From contig NW_020290030.1 of NCBI RefSeq assembly GCF_003144195.1, forward strand, positions 62,001-126,000: a stretch of 64,000 nt of DNA. The letters run 5' to 3'. Within the stretch, counting starts at the first letter, position 1. Each line of letters begins with the position of its first letter. This DNA is from Ceraceosorus guamensis. Lineage: Eukaryota; Basidiomycota; Exobasidiomycetes; Ceraceosorales; Ceraceosoraceae. The notes beneath the pieces were generated by a model. The model was not told the origin of the DNA, did not search any database, and was given only the letters and a program-made list of their open reading frames with translations. The position numbers and the translations under genes are program-made. Below are positions 42,906 to 54,256 of this stretch, in pieces.

Positions 42906-44203
42906 ATGAGCTTGCCCGAGGCCCAATCTCTGCGTCGGAACGAGCGCGAAGACATGTCGTCGCACAAGGTCCGTCTGATCGCAGAGCACATTGTCAAGCA
43001 GGTGGCCAGGCATCGATCAGAGGCGCTTGCACTGTCGAGCAGAGGCAGCAGCAGCAACGCGGGATCGCACGCCATCAAACCTCTATTGGTAGGCATGCAA
43101 GGGCCACAAGGCAGCGGTGAGTCGCATTTCCGATGAGCAAATGATCAGGTGGAACTGCTGCGCTGATCATCACCACCCACTCGCTTCGACGTCGCACGCT
43201 CATAGGCAAGACGACTTTGACATCTCAGCTGCTGGACGAGCTGAGGACTGCAAGGTACGATCTGCGCGCAGCCGTCTTCAGTCTGGATGGTGAGCGCGTA
43301 TTGAAGGGACAAGGGCAGAAGGAGGCGGACTGGACACCAGGCTGAGCTGACATGACTTGAGCGCCGCTTAGACCTCTACTTGACCCACGCTGATCAGAAA
43401 GCACTAGCTGCTGCGCATCCTGGCAACAAGTTGCTCGAAGGAAGAGGTCAGCCCGGCACACACGATGTGCCGCTTGGCTCCGCCATCCTTCAGTCGATAG
43501 CCGGCATGAATGAGGCCAGCGAAGGCGGGAGTACAACTCGAGTGCTCGATCTGCCCGTCTACGATAAATCAGCTCATGGTGGGGAAGGCGACCGCTCAGG
43601 AGAGACTGTGAAGGTGCATGCACCCCTTGATGTGGTCATCTGGGAAGGGTGGTGCATGGGCTTTGGCTCGCTCGAGCCAGCCGTGCTGCGAGACAAGTAC
43701 GATCGCTCATCGAGGGACGCTCAAATTGGCACCACTTCTGCATCCGGTGCATCATACTTCACCCGGCATCCGATCGTGCACCTTCAAGAAGTCAATTCGC
43801 AGCTTGCATCGTACGAGGCCACGTGGTGGGCTCAGGTCGATGCTTTTGTTCAGCTGGCACCCACGCCTCCTTCGGGACAAAGAGATGGAGGCCCACAAGC
43901 TTTGGAGACAGTTTTTACGTGGAGGCTGCAAGCCGAGCGGGCCATGAAGGAGCGGAATGGGGGCAAAGGCATGTCCGACGAAGCTGTAAGAGAATTTGTC
44001 GCGAGGTGAGTGCGCGAGCGAGCCTAGGAGGGGCGAGAAGGTATAGTTGCGAGAGCTCACGCGCTGTGCCGCGCCTCAGATATATGCCTGGCTACGAGCT
44101 CTTTGGGGATGGCGTACAGGGGGTCAAGAAGCCTTGGCATGGCAGAGGCTTGCGACTTGGGCTTGACTCGGACAGAAACGTGACTGAAGTGCGCACCTTC
44201 TGA
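42906..44203 (+). CDS. TDA10: P-loop kinase, D-glycerate 3-kinase-like (Tda10 family)
   Basis: Four exons (42906-43116, 43206-43289, 43372-44005, 44080-44203) give 350 residues. Joining exons 1-2 restores the Walker A motif GMQGPQGSGKTTL (about residues 63-75), and exons 2-3 restore FSLDDLYLTH, typical of the phosphoribulokinase/uridine-kinase fold. Later parts are GRGQPGTHDVPLG, LPVYDKSAHGG, DVVIWEGWCMGF and, near the C-terminus, VFTWRLQAERAM and RYMPGYELFGDGV. These match yeast Tda10 and plant GLYK, which phosphorylates D-glycerate in photorespiration. In fungi the substrate is not settled. An in-frame second methionine (MSSHKV) could also serve as start. Confidence 0.92.
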
Positions 44204-44412
44204 GTCAAGCCGTCGATGATGCAATGCAGCGGGACTTTTGAGTCGTTCCGAGGCCGAATGCATGTTAGAAGACCAATCAGGAGCACAGAGGAGAATACAG
44301 TTTGGCAGAAATGGGACTCGTCTGAGAACAAAGGCTACGATGCTGTTGAAAATCGATGCGCACGTCGAGCTTGACGAAGAGAGTCTGCGCGGTTTGAATG
44401 GCTCAGATCTGC

Positions 44413-45350
44413 TCAGATCTCGCCGCGCTTGAGAGCTTTGCCGGTCTCCACCTTGTCCTCGTCTTTCTGGATCTTGCCAGCGATGACTTTCGCGTTGCCC
44501 TTTGCCGAAGCTACAGCTTTGCCCACGATGCCTCTGGTCGGCTTGCCATCATCATCGTAGCTTCCATAATCCGAAACAGCCTCCGAGTTCCCTCGTGGTC
44601 TGCCGCCTGCCTTTGGTTCGCCTCCATTGTTGTTGCTGTCGGGACATGGCTCGTCAGTGTAGTCTTGAGGCACATTGGCTTGCTTTGCCCCCTTTTCGTT
44701 CTTGGCCGCTTCCAATGCCTTTTCGTCGGCACTGCGCGTCGTCCCTTGACCGGCAGCGCTGTGACAGGCGCATCAAAGCCAGGAGATGATGAGAGCTCAG
44801 TCAGATATGAGCTGCATCCCTCCTGCTTTGGCCGCCAGCTAGCCGGATCGGGGCAAACGCGGTCCGCGTCGCCCGCTAGGAACTCACGTTGGTACATTGT
44901 ACTCTGTGCCAATGTCTTGCTGCGACTTGTTCAGGCGTGCGGGATCCGAAGCTGGGGCGTAACGTGCAGAAGAGAGATCGTCGTGAGTTGCAGCACCGCA
45001 CAATGCTAAGCGCAGAGGCAAGGAAGGGAAGAGCTCGGTTCGGCTCGGCTGCTCGGGCGCCACTCACGTCCTTTGGATCTGGTCTCTTCGACTCTCTCCT
45101 CCCTGCCAGACGATGCCGCTGATTCTCCGCTCTTGGCATCCGCATCGCCTCCATCATTGGGCACTGCTCCACTGTCCTCCGAATACTTTTCGCTTTGAGA
45201 GCCGGGCAGGATGGCGGGTGCGGCTTGATACACGTCCGATGCTTTTTGGGCAGCCTGCTCGTATGCGGACTGCGCAGTGGCGCCTGCTGATGAGACGAGG
45301 TCTCGAGCAGAATCGAGGTAGGATTGGCTTTGCGGTTGCTCTGCGTCCGT
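44413..45350 (-). CDS. hydrophilic CsbD/LEA-like stress protein
   Basis: Three exons (45350-45068, 44951-44888, 44758-44413) give 230 residues. The sequence is highly hydrophilic and predicted disordered. The N-terminal part has helical Ala/Gln-rich stretches (LVSSAGATAQSAYEQAAQKA), the middle joins as SDPARLNKSQQDIGTEYNVP, and the C-terminus reads KPTRGIVGKAVASAKGNAKV followed by IAGKIQKDEDKVETGKALKR. The last part resembles CsbD-like 'G..K...G...GD...E..GK' repeats, a group that includes the Ustilago protein Hmp1 described as cruciform-DNA binding. A stress-protective or DNA-associated role is inference. No membrane segment or targeting signal is visible. The start at 45350 is the second in-frame methionine, preferred because MTDAEQPQSQSYLDSARDL begins the uniform hydrophilic region. 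Confidence 0.75.
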
Positions 45351-45894
45351 CATCTTGTGGATCGAGATGGGCGTTGCAGTGGTGTAGCACTCAGACTGTG
45401 TGCAAAGAGTCACAATTGCAGATGGCGAAAAGAAAAGAGCAGTCGCGAGTCAAGGGCGGGGTGTGGGTGGCAGAGACAGTCGTATGCCCGCCTTGGGATC
45501 GAGAGGTATATGTATGCTCAAGAGACTCACGACTTGTCCTCCCTGCACCCCCATCATCACACTCGTGGCTCGTGACCCGTGTTCGTGCGTCACTCCATGC
45601 TTAATTCGGCTCACCGCCCGCGGCAGGAACATCAACCTCGCTTACCATCCATCATGTATGCACTGCTCTTGACTTGGCCTTTTATTTGCCCCGCATTGCA
45701 TCCACACGCACTTGACCAGAAATAGCTACAGCGACGCTGCTGTACAGCGGCGACTCTTCATAAATGGCTCATTGAAAGTCGCCGGCATCACCCTCAATGC
45801 ACATTGTAGGTCCGACTTGGGCGACAGCAGTCAGAAATGAAAGGCAGCAGTAGCGGCAGCAGCAAAGCACCACTCCTCTTTGACACCTGCGACT

Positions 45895-45960
45895 ACAGTC
45901 GTGAATCACGAGTCACTCGTGACTAGCAGCACACGATGTCATTCATGAGTCACGACCCGG
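45895..45960. repeat. palindromic GTGAATCACGAGTCAC motif cluster
   Basis: Contains CGTGAATCACGAGTCACTCG, TGACTAGCAG and later CATGAGTCACGAC. Inverted and direct copies of the same TCACGAGTC/GTGACT core lie within 65 nt. Confidence 0.65.
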
Positions 45961-46521
45961 CACGAATGGCGTGGGAAGCTTTTGCGGGAAAAGCGGCGAG
46001 TTGACGTCAATCAACGAATTCGTTCACTCGATCACCTCGCTCGTCTCGATTCACCACATCGCACTCAACTATCTCCAAAAGACGGCGGGACGATGCTCTA
46101 CGCCCGCATCACACCTCGTATCACCATACTTGCTGTGACTGACTGCACACGAAACAAGTCACTCTTCAGACTCTTTCCTCTGACTCGTACACGCTGTGAC
46201 CATGGCCGTCCCTGTCGAGCTGCAGCGCCAGCGGCAGCTGGAGCGCTGGAGTTGCTCGCGGCGGACATTCCCAGCTTAGGTATAGCGTACAACAATGCAC
46301 GCGTGCAGCCTCTTAATTCATGATTGAACTGGCCAGTCTTCGCGTGCACCGCCACGATCGGGCGGGCGGGACAAGCTGCATGGCCGCGGTGTGATCACGG
46401 ATACGTCATCGAAAGCGCGCACCTTGATCGGGATATCCTTTCGCATGCTTAATTGCCATCCGTGATCCGCTCTCATCGAGGGGTGTATAGCTACTCACTG
46501 ACGTGTGAAGAGCAAGTCAGA

Positions 46522-46541
46522 CACTCGTGACTCGTGACTCT
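46522..46541. repeat. direct repeat of CTCGTGA
   Basis: Three overlapping copies of the CTCGTGACT core; part of the same dispersed spacer motif family. Confidence 0.6.
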
Positions 46542-46870
46542 CCTACGGTCGTGGATGACCGTGGGTAGTCACAACACAAAGGCGTGCAGAAGCGATCTCG
46601 AAGCGCGACACCATCGCAGCCTCTTGACTCACGCTTCAAAAATTGCGCGTCGCGGGTCATTTCTTCTTCGCGCTGCCTGTGGATCGCTTTCAATGTAACG
46701 CAATGACGATCAGAGCAATGCTGGCTCATTTCCCATTCACATTCGAACTGGTGAGCGTAAGCACATCGAGACTCTGCTCTCATTCGATGAGAGTCAGGGG
46801 CGTTGAGCAGTGAGCAGTGATGGTGGAGGTGAGGTCTTTGTCACGCGCTCGAGGAGGTAGTCGATGTCTG

Positions 46871-48168
46871 CTACCGCTTGAGAGTCTGACTGAGCGCCTC
46901 GATGGTCTTGAGGGCATCATTGCCGACCTCTTGAATGACCTCTCGAGCGGGCTTGATGACGTTCATATTCCCCACTCCCGTTCCAGCCCACGTGACGATC
47001 CTCTTCTCGTCGCCCTCACCTTCCGCTTGCTTGTATCGTCTCCTTCTTGACTCGGCGTCACCCTCTTGAGATTCGTAAGCTTGCACCGTGGCGTTGATCA
47101 CACCCCTCCCATCCACACCCTCGGGCCAACCGAGCGTACCGCGCGCCTCGTCGAAGGCCATGGTCCGCTTCGTCTCGGTCGAAGAAGCCTTTAACAGCAC
47201 TTGCTTTTGCGCGTCAGAGTAGGCCGCTTCGGGCGTCAGCAAGAGGCGCGTGCCCAACACTCCTCCATCCGCTCCCAGGGCTAGGATGGAGGCGAGGGAT
47301 CGACCATCGGACAGGCCGCCTGCGCCCAGCAACGGCGGCACTTCTCCCCGACTGTTGCCAGGCTTGAGAGTTGGCAGGAGAGCGGCAATGCGAGGCAGTT
47401 GAGCATGCAGTGGTGGTGAGGAGCCCAGTCCGTGTCCACCAGCTTCGCAGCCTATGGCGAGCAAGCAGCGCAAATCAGCGGTCAGTCAAAGAGGGCTGCC
47501 GAGCACGATGCGAATCCGCCGTGATATCTTTCCCCCTGCCCACCTTGCGCGCCCGATTGCCCCCGCTCACCTTGCGCCACCAGCACATCCGCGCCGCAGT
47601 CCTCCACCGCAGCTTTGGTCTCTTGCTCGCTGCCGATGCCAATGAACACCTTCAAGCCGTCGCCCTGTCCGTTCAGCTCCGCATCCCTCTTTCTGATCAC
47701 CTCGGTCCACACGCGCATCTCATCAGCATCACCGAAACTCAGCCAGACGGCAATGGGTCTGGGCTTGAGAGCAGCGTCGAGCAGAGAGATGACTGGACTA
47801 TTACTTCCAGCTTCGGAATGGATGGAAGTCTTGAGAACTTCGTCCGAGGATGTCGGCTTGACGCCCCCTTTGCCGCCCGAATGAACGTGAGACAATCTCC
47901 AAGCTAGAAATCCAACGCCGATATTCACTCGGGAATCATCGACGGACGAAAAGGCATTCTTGACATCCTGACCTTTGAAGGCGTCCAGTGCTACCCTAAA
48001 CTCTTCTCCCATCTTCTTGGCATCGTAATAGCCTGCTCCGATGAAACCCAAGCCGCCTCCTAGCGTCGTTGCGGCTGCCAACGATCCTCCTGAAGCGTTG
48101 GCCATGGGACCGCACACGATAGGATGCGCAATGCCCAAGAGCTGCGTCAGCTTCGTCGAGAGTGACAT
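46871..48168 (-). CDS. nitronate monooxygenase (2-nitropropane dioxygenase family)
   Basis: Two exons (48168-47571, 47451-46871) give 392 residues. This FMN TIM-barrel enzyme oxidises alkyl nitronates to carbonyl compounds and nitrite, protecting against toxic nitro-acids. Seen: IAHPIVCGPMANASGGSLAA (phosphate-binding start), GGGLGFIGAGYYDAKK, IGVGFLAWRLS and DVLVAQGCEAGGHGLG, which carries the catalytic/flavin-binding histidine of the EAGGH signature and is restored by splicing. Also ALLPTLKPGN, PLLGAGGLSDGRSLASILAL, GADGGVLGTRLLLTPEA, and C-terminal VTWAGTGVGNMN. The start at 48168 gives the usual N-terminus MSLSTKLTQLLG. The frame stays open upstream to an ATG at 48621, so a 151-residue extension is possible but not supported by similarity. 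Confidence 0.93.
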
Positions 48169-49010
48169 GATGCTGAGGATGCTGATGAGCGCAGTTGGTG
48201 TCCGCACCTGAGAAGATTCCACGCCGGGAACTGGAGAGCAGGAGAGCTCAGCAGGTGGGAAGCGCTCAGTAGGAGTAGCTCGGACCTGGTGAACTTGGTA
48301 GCAAAGCAAGACCTGCAGGTCACGAAGTAGGCAGCAGTAGAGACCTCTTATGAAGCGTCGCTCCGGACGAGGGTCTGCTGTCGTGGAGCGGAATGCGGGG
48401 AATGCGAAGAGGCTTGGTGCGTGCGGATTTGTCGGGTGGAGCGAGGCCAGCAGCAGCAGCGCAGGGATCGAGGTGCGTGCGCGGGGAAACCGGTCGCGGC
48501 CTACGATGCATGCACGGCCTGTTTGCTGATCGATGCCGCGCTGCTGTGTGCGAGGAGCGCTCATCGCAGCTATCTCTCGTCCAGACGGCGACTGCCCATC
48601 ATTCAAAAAAGGTGCCAGCAATCATCACGGACCGCCACGACATCCACTTCAAGAGTCAGGATTCCCATGATCAGTTGCTCGTCGGACATCGCGGGCAACC
48701 CTGTGCGAAAGCCGAGATCACATCACGCTTCAGGCGCCCGACCAAGCAGGCGCCTTGCCGGCCGTAAATCCGTCGCGTTGCATGACTGCCGAGACTGATT
48801 GAGATCGACACTCCTTCGCCGAACAGAAGCATCCACTGCTGCATCTGAGAGGTCATCCTGACACCGCGCACGCGCATTCGAAGGGGAAAAAGGCAGAATC
48901 ATGTTCGTTTCGCAAAGCCGTGACAAGAGTACAAGTGGTCCGATCGGGACTGTGGCAATTTTGGGCAAATGCTGAGAGTCTGGCGTAGAGAGGCGCTGTC
49001 CCTCGCTTTT
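48169..49010. other. spacer between nitronate monooxygenase and eIF3h genes
   Basis: About 840 nt: promoter of the monooxygenase and 3' region of the eIF3h gene. Open frames on both strands here lack domain features. Confidence 0.45.
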
Positions 49011-50577
49011 CTAGATGGCACCGGTTCGGCTTGCGTTGAGCTGCACGGCGGTAGTGGCGCAAATCTCGGCTAGCCTGCGCGCCTTGTCGTCGAGCTGACC
49101 CAGCAGCATGGTGCTCTCCAACCTGCTCGGTTCATTCCCAAGCTTGAGCTTCTCCTCGATGGGCAGAGGCGCCAATCCCTGCGCTTCTCTAGTCACATTC
49201 TCTGCTTGCTTTCTGGCAATCTGCGACTCCAGTCTGGCTTTCTCTCGAGCCAGCTGCCGGCTCTGATAGCCCACATTGCCATTCTCTGCAGCGTAGTCGT
49301 CCAGAGCTTCCAGAGTGGACTCGAGCGCCGAGGAAAGTACGGGTGTATGCGTGAGAGCCAGCAATGTGTGAGGCGAGCTGATGGCTGCTGTGGGCGGGTG
49401 TGCGAGCTGGTACGCGGCGGAGCTTTCGAGAGAGCCCGGCGTAGGCGCAGCTGGCGTCGAGAGAGTAGACAGCAAGGAGGAAAGCATCGCAGTGTTGTGC
49501 AAAGAGACTGGGATTTCGGTGAGAATGTTTGAGAAGGTAAGGCGGTGCTCGATGAGACTGTGAAGGGGGGCAAATAGGTAAGTCGAGCTAATTTGCACAC
49601 GTATTCCAAGAGTTTCAGAGCCAGCTTGCTTACCCGCTAGCTGTGAAAGCATTTTTGCGATGCGCCTCAATGAACGAAGGGGCGAGGCGGTAAGCCTTCA
49701 CCACAGTATTGCCTTGAGCGGACTGCGCCAGGTCTGAGGTACGAGATAGCAGGAGAACACGCGGTCAGCGAGACGCGAACATGCTGCGATCGGGCTGCCA
49801 GCCGGTTTGCAACTCACCGTGAACGACGAGCACTCCCTTGCCTCTTCCGTGAGGTCCTTCACGCTCGAGCAATCCAGCAACGGAGAACAGACCCTCGACG
49901 ATGGGCGTCTGCAGGAAGCTGCCCAAGAAGCAGCTCTGATACAGGCCTACCGGATTTGCGTCCGCATTTACGTCCCTCATAAGCTTGACCATGGATGCGG
50001 TGTAGCGAGCGGCTGGTCAGAGAAGGCAGATGGATTCAGTGTCGTGTGTGAGACCAATGGATGCAAACTGCGCCCTTCCAGTGAAGCTACAGCCGCTTTT
50101 CCCAGGCCATCGGTAGACTGGACGAGCTCCAAGGGTTTCGCTGTTGCTTGTCGCAGCGTGCGACAGCCAGGCAGCGTCGAGACAGCCTTCTCGCATTCAA
50201 GCGCGCTGACACTCACCGCTCTTTGCGCTCTTCTCGATGTCCTCATCATCGCCGCCCGAACTCTTGAGCGAAGAAGCAGGCAAAGGGAAAGCGTTAGAAA
50301 CCTCAAGGGCGCCGCCAATATCAAGACCCAACAGCGCTCCAGCAGCTTGGTGGGGATGAGCGTCCTTGCTGTGTTTGACAATCTTTGTGAGAGCTAGGCC
50401 GTCCAGACGGACAGAGGTGATGTGCTCCGTCTCGCCGTCGAGAGCGGCCAAGTCCTTGTCGGAGAATCGTGAAGCACCAGCCGCTGCTGCCGCCGCCGCT
50501 GCGCTCCTCCCAAACGCAGAAGGAGCATTTCTAGGCACGTCGCGCGGCTGAGGGCCTGGGATTTGTCGCTGTGACAT
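49011..50577 (-). CDS. EIF3H: translation initiation factor eIF3 subunit H
   Basis: Four exons (50577-50217, 50012-49818, 49733-49634, 49557-49011) give 400 residues. It is an MPN-domain subunit of the eIF3 complex on the 40S ribosome. Seen: SVRLDGLALTKIVKHSKDAH, AGALLGLDIGGALEVSNAFP, YTASMVKLMRDVNADANPVG, LYQSCFLGSFLQTPIVEGL and GKGVLVVHDLAQSAQGNTVV, the standard order of eIF3h. The MPN metal-binding JAMM residues are absent, as expected for this non-catalytic subunit. The C-terminal half has the conserved helical region EIPVSLHNTAML, NVGYQSRQLAREKARLESQI. An N-terminal Ala run (residues 25-33) precedes the domain. Budding yeast lacks this subunit. Confidence 0.93.
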
Positions 50578-51431
50578 GTTGAGTGTGCGTCTGGGAGAGG
50601 TGCGGTGCGCTCGCGGTGGCGATGGTCAGCGATGCTCTGCCAATCGTGAATGGTGTTTTGGCTGAGCGAGAGGCAGTCCCTGAAAGAAGATCTCAAAGTC
50701 TTTGAGTGCCACGCTTAACGTCACCTTCGCACCCACGCACACATCTATGTACTCCTCATCTGAAAAGCCATTTTTTATTTTGATTGCGAGCTTGTGTAAA
50801 TTTGAATGAGTGCGTATGTATTGAGAAGATCTTGGTTCAAATTCTCTTCACTTGAAGCGCTCAATTGAATCACGGATCTTGAAGTCAAACACATTCGAGA
50901 GTTCAGCCAGGCAGACTCGTCACCATCTTGAATTGAGAATTTGAATGCGCGCGCACGCCGAAAGCTCCAACCTTGAAACTGAATTGCGCCACGTGGGCGG
51001 ACTTGGAGTCATGACTGCTATGTAGATGCTCTCCGCCCGCGGAGCTGCGCGCGGTATACCGGTCAGGCGCGCAAGATGGCGGCGTGGGCATGGGCGCTAT
51101 AGACGACGCGCACTTCGCTGGAATCTTGAATAGCGGGCAGCGCAGCGCCTATAGCTACATGTCAGCTAGCATACGCGCAGCAGCAAAATACCATGCAGCA
51201 ACGACGCTGCGGGAAAGGAAGCTGCTGGCTGGTGTACGTGCTTGCTGGGTGCTGGCTGCATCACGAGTCGCGAGTGGGCGGCGGCGAGGAAGATCTGCTG
51301 AAGCGGCAAAGATGAGCTGCGAACGCGCATTTACTCGGTCCAGATCGACCATCCGAGCTTCACACGCTCAGCCATAACAGGTTGTCACACTCATCTCCCA
51401 CACACATCGCAACCCATCGCATCACAAGCTG

Positions 51432-51504
<73 letters not shown>

Positions 51505-51527
51505 GACAAGCCTTTCTTCCTTGCACC
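50578..51527. other. divergent spacer eIF3h / RNA-binding protein
   Basis: Contains AT-rich GAATTGAGAATTTGAAT-type sequence (50925-50945), CCGCGG-like palindromes near 51035-51055, and the long CA microsatellite just before the start codon at 51528. No gene. Confidence 0.55.
51433..51500 (+). repeat. (CA)34 microsatellite next to GACAGACA
   Basis: Thirty-four perfect CA units followed by GACAGACAAG, ending 27 nt before the start codon of the RNA-binding protein, so probably within its 5' leader or core promoter. Confidence 0.95.
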
Positions 51528-53952
51528 ATGGACGACACTACACCTACCGTTGAGGCCGGACTTGGCGACACCAACGGCGTCGACCCGGCAGAGGCGGCCC
51601 GCTCTTCCAGAAAGGAGAACAGGGTCTACGTAGGCAACCTCAGCTACGACGTTAGGAGCAGTCACCTCAAGGATTTCATGCAGGGTGGTGCGTTGGGCTG
51701 TGGATTGGGTTAGGGGTTTCTTTTCGTTTTGAGGTGTAGAGCAGAGCGCATTGGGTCGCAGCGCAGTGGAGCGCAATTCGGAAGTGGTCGGAAACTTTGA
51801 TGCGGATGGGTAGATGCGCAGTGCCGTCTCCTTGCTGCTTCATGCGCATGGCAGCTGTTCGATGCTCGACACAGCATCCACTCGCTGTCAGTAGGATGCG
51901 GCACCGTGAGCGATCCACAATACGCTGGCTCCTGCGGTTCAAGATACCGCTTTCTCCCCATCTCCCCTCTACGGCTCCAGCAAATCGGAATGCCCGCATA
52001 GAGTCGCTGCTTGCTCTGCTGGACATTTCTATCATTTAGCGGCCAATACGGCCACAAATTTTCGCATCTAACACGGATGGCCTCAAGCCAGCAACGCTCG
52101 CTACCTAGCTAGTCTCAAGTGATCACTTGGCCAACGGGCAGTAAAGGAGTGACGGGAACGAGCAATGCGTAGACGTGTAGTGGCTGCCACCTGCGTTTTG
52201 TGGGATGAATGGACATCCTTCCAGGCATCGTGGGTGCGAAGTGTTCCATCCCTAGGTAAGCTTTTCCACCCCTCCTCGAGACGTGCATGCTGGATGGCTC
52301 AACGGGGAGTGGTCAATTGGCTTATGTGCCCGAGTCACTCTCGGGGATGGTGAATGCTGCTGTCGCAGCATTTGGAAGCGCGCGTCTCGCTGGCTTTGAG
52401 AAATGATTCATAGATAGAGCACTGTAGTGGGCGCGCGGTCTATGAGGCTGCGCCAACAGTCTCCCAGGTGCCAATTTCGATCCCGTCGTGCGAGAACGGA
52501 ACGCTGACTCGGGAGACGTCCCCGGACCATTTCTCACATTCAGCTGGAAGCGTTGTCTTCACCGAAGTCCTCACTCTGCCGAGCGGTCAAAGCAAGGGAT
52601 GCGGGTGAGTGTGGCCACGCCAAGTTGCGCGCTGGAACACCATCTCACGCTCGAAGCACCTCGCACATAGCATCGTCGAATTCTCCACTGCCGACGAGGC
52701 TCAGCGCGCGATCAGAGAGCTCAGCGACACACCCCTGATGGGACGTCAAGTCTTCGTCCGCGAGGTGAGTTTGCCGAAAGCAAGACGCAGCAGGGTCATG
52801 GTGCTCAATGGGGCCCAACCTCTGACTGCAGGACCGCGAGAACGAGGCGCGCTATGGCGCACCTCCAGCACAAGGCCGGGGCGGTTTCGGTGGCCGAGGC
52901 GGTCGCGGCGGCTTCGGTGGCGGCTTTGGTGGCCGTGGCGGGTATGGAGGCGGTTTTGCTGGCGGCTACGGCGGTGGCTACGGTGGTCCTCCCGCTGCTG
53001 GTGCTCCTGGCGCCCAGCTCTACATTGGAAACGTGAGTCTTGTGCGAGGTGATCTGTGACTTTCCTTGCTGAGTGAGCTGCTCCTCGTTTGCGCCTGTCC
53101 TCCAGCTGCCGTTCCAGGCTGGTTGGCAGGAGCTCAAGGACCTTTTCCGCTCTGCTGGAAACGTCGTCCGAGCCGATATCAACCTGGGCTTTGACGGCCG
53201 ACCAAAGGGCAGCGGTATTGTCGTCTTCGCCACTCCAGACGACGCTCAAAACGCGATCAACATGTACAATGGCTTTGACTGGAACGGAAGACAGATCGAA
53301 GTTCGCGAGGATCGCTACGCCGGTGGAGGAGGCGGTGGATTTGGAGGAGGCTACGGTGGGGGCTACGGAGGAGGATACGGAGGCGGCTACGGTGGTGGTT
53401 ACGGCGGAGGATACGGAGGAGGAGGAGGAGGGTATGGCGGAGGCTTTGGCGGTCGCGGAGGCTTTGGCGGCCCTCGAGGTGGCTTCGGTGGCCCGCGAGG
53501 CGGCTTTGCTGGTGGCCGCGGCGGCTTCGGCGGCGGATATGGTGGTGAGCCTCGTGCGCCCTTGCCTCCCGCAGAGCCAAGCCAGCAGATCTTTGTCAAG
53601 AACGTAAGTTTCATCGCTTGAGCATTCCCCCCGACTTTGAGCACGCGTTGACTGAATCACCTCTCTTCCTACCTCTCGAACTGGACTATAGCTGCCGTGG
53701 TCCACCTCAAATGAAGATCTCGTCGAGCTCTTCCAGACTACGGGCAAGGTCGACGAAGCTGAGATCCTGTTCGAGGGCGGACGTTCGAAGGGTGTCGGCG
53801 TGGTGCAGTTCGCAACCGTCGGAGAGGCAGAGACTGCCATTGCCAAGTTCAACAGCTACGTCTACGGAGGCCGCAGCCTGGAGATTGAATTCAACCGCTC
53901 TTGGCGCGACTTTGCCTCCTTGCGCTCCATCGGGGATGCTCAAATGTCCTGA
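51528..53952 (+). CDS. three-RRM RNA-binding protein with RGG/YGG-rich linkers (Gbp2/hnRNP M-like)
   Basis: Six exons (51528-51684, 52544-52604, 52671-52764, 52832-53032, 53106-53603, 53692-53952) give 423 residues. RRM1: NRVYVGNLSYDVRSSHLKDF (RNP2), SKGCGIVEFSTADEAQRAI (RNP1). RRM2: AQLYIGNLPFQAGWQELKDL and KGSGIVVFATPDDAQNAI. RRM3: QQIFVKNLPWSTSNEDLVEL and SKGVGVVQFATVGEAETAI. The RRMs are separated by GGRGG and long GGYGGGYGG linkers (about 110-160 and 250-335) typical of arginine-methylated, condensate-forming mRNP proteins. The arrangement fits the yeast Gbp2/Hrb1 mRNA-export and the animal hnRNP M groups. Intron 1, inside RRM1, is 859 nt, about ten times the usual size here; its donor is GTGGTG, a weak form. 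The sequence after RRM3 is short. Confidence 0.9.
51685..52543 (+). other. unusually long intron 1 of RNA-binding protein gene
   Basis: 859 nt between the exon ending ATGCAGG and the exon beginning CTGGAAGCG, placed between RNP2 and RNP1 of RRM1. Phase agrees on both sides. No gene or RNA family is recognised inside. Confidence 0.8.
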
Positions 53953-54256
53953 GCTCGCATCGTTTAGCCCATCGCAGCTTGGTGCTAGTCAAGGCTCATC
54001 AAACACAAGCTGCAAGGGCCATGCTCTGATCGCACGCAATGTACCGAATCGATCTTTGCTCTGACTTGCTTCCATCACCACTTCAAAAGATTCCAATCGA
54101 ATCCGATGACTTTCTAATTTGCTCAAGGCCATCACTGCGATTTGCACATCTTCTCGATCCATTGTGCTGAGTCATGATTTGGGAACAGTCGTGGCAAGGT
54201 CTACATGATGGAATTGGCAAATATCCGGATTCATGAGCGCAGCGCGCAGCCCATCC
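53953..54256. other. short spacer between convergent genes
   Basis: About 300 nt between stop codons; nothing recognised. Confidence 0.5.

Larger units (their letters stand above)
45351..46870. other. gene-free spacer with motif clusters
   Basis: Upstream of the hydrophilic-protein gene and downstream of the nitronate monooxygenase. It contains two clear GAGTC/GATTC clusters (45895-45960 and 46522-46541). No supported gene. Confidence 0.55.

Noticed and set aside
10849-51500. Tandem arrays considered as CRISPR
   Set aside because: Units are 2-10 nt without unique spacers, the host is a fungus, and no cas gene is present.
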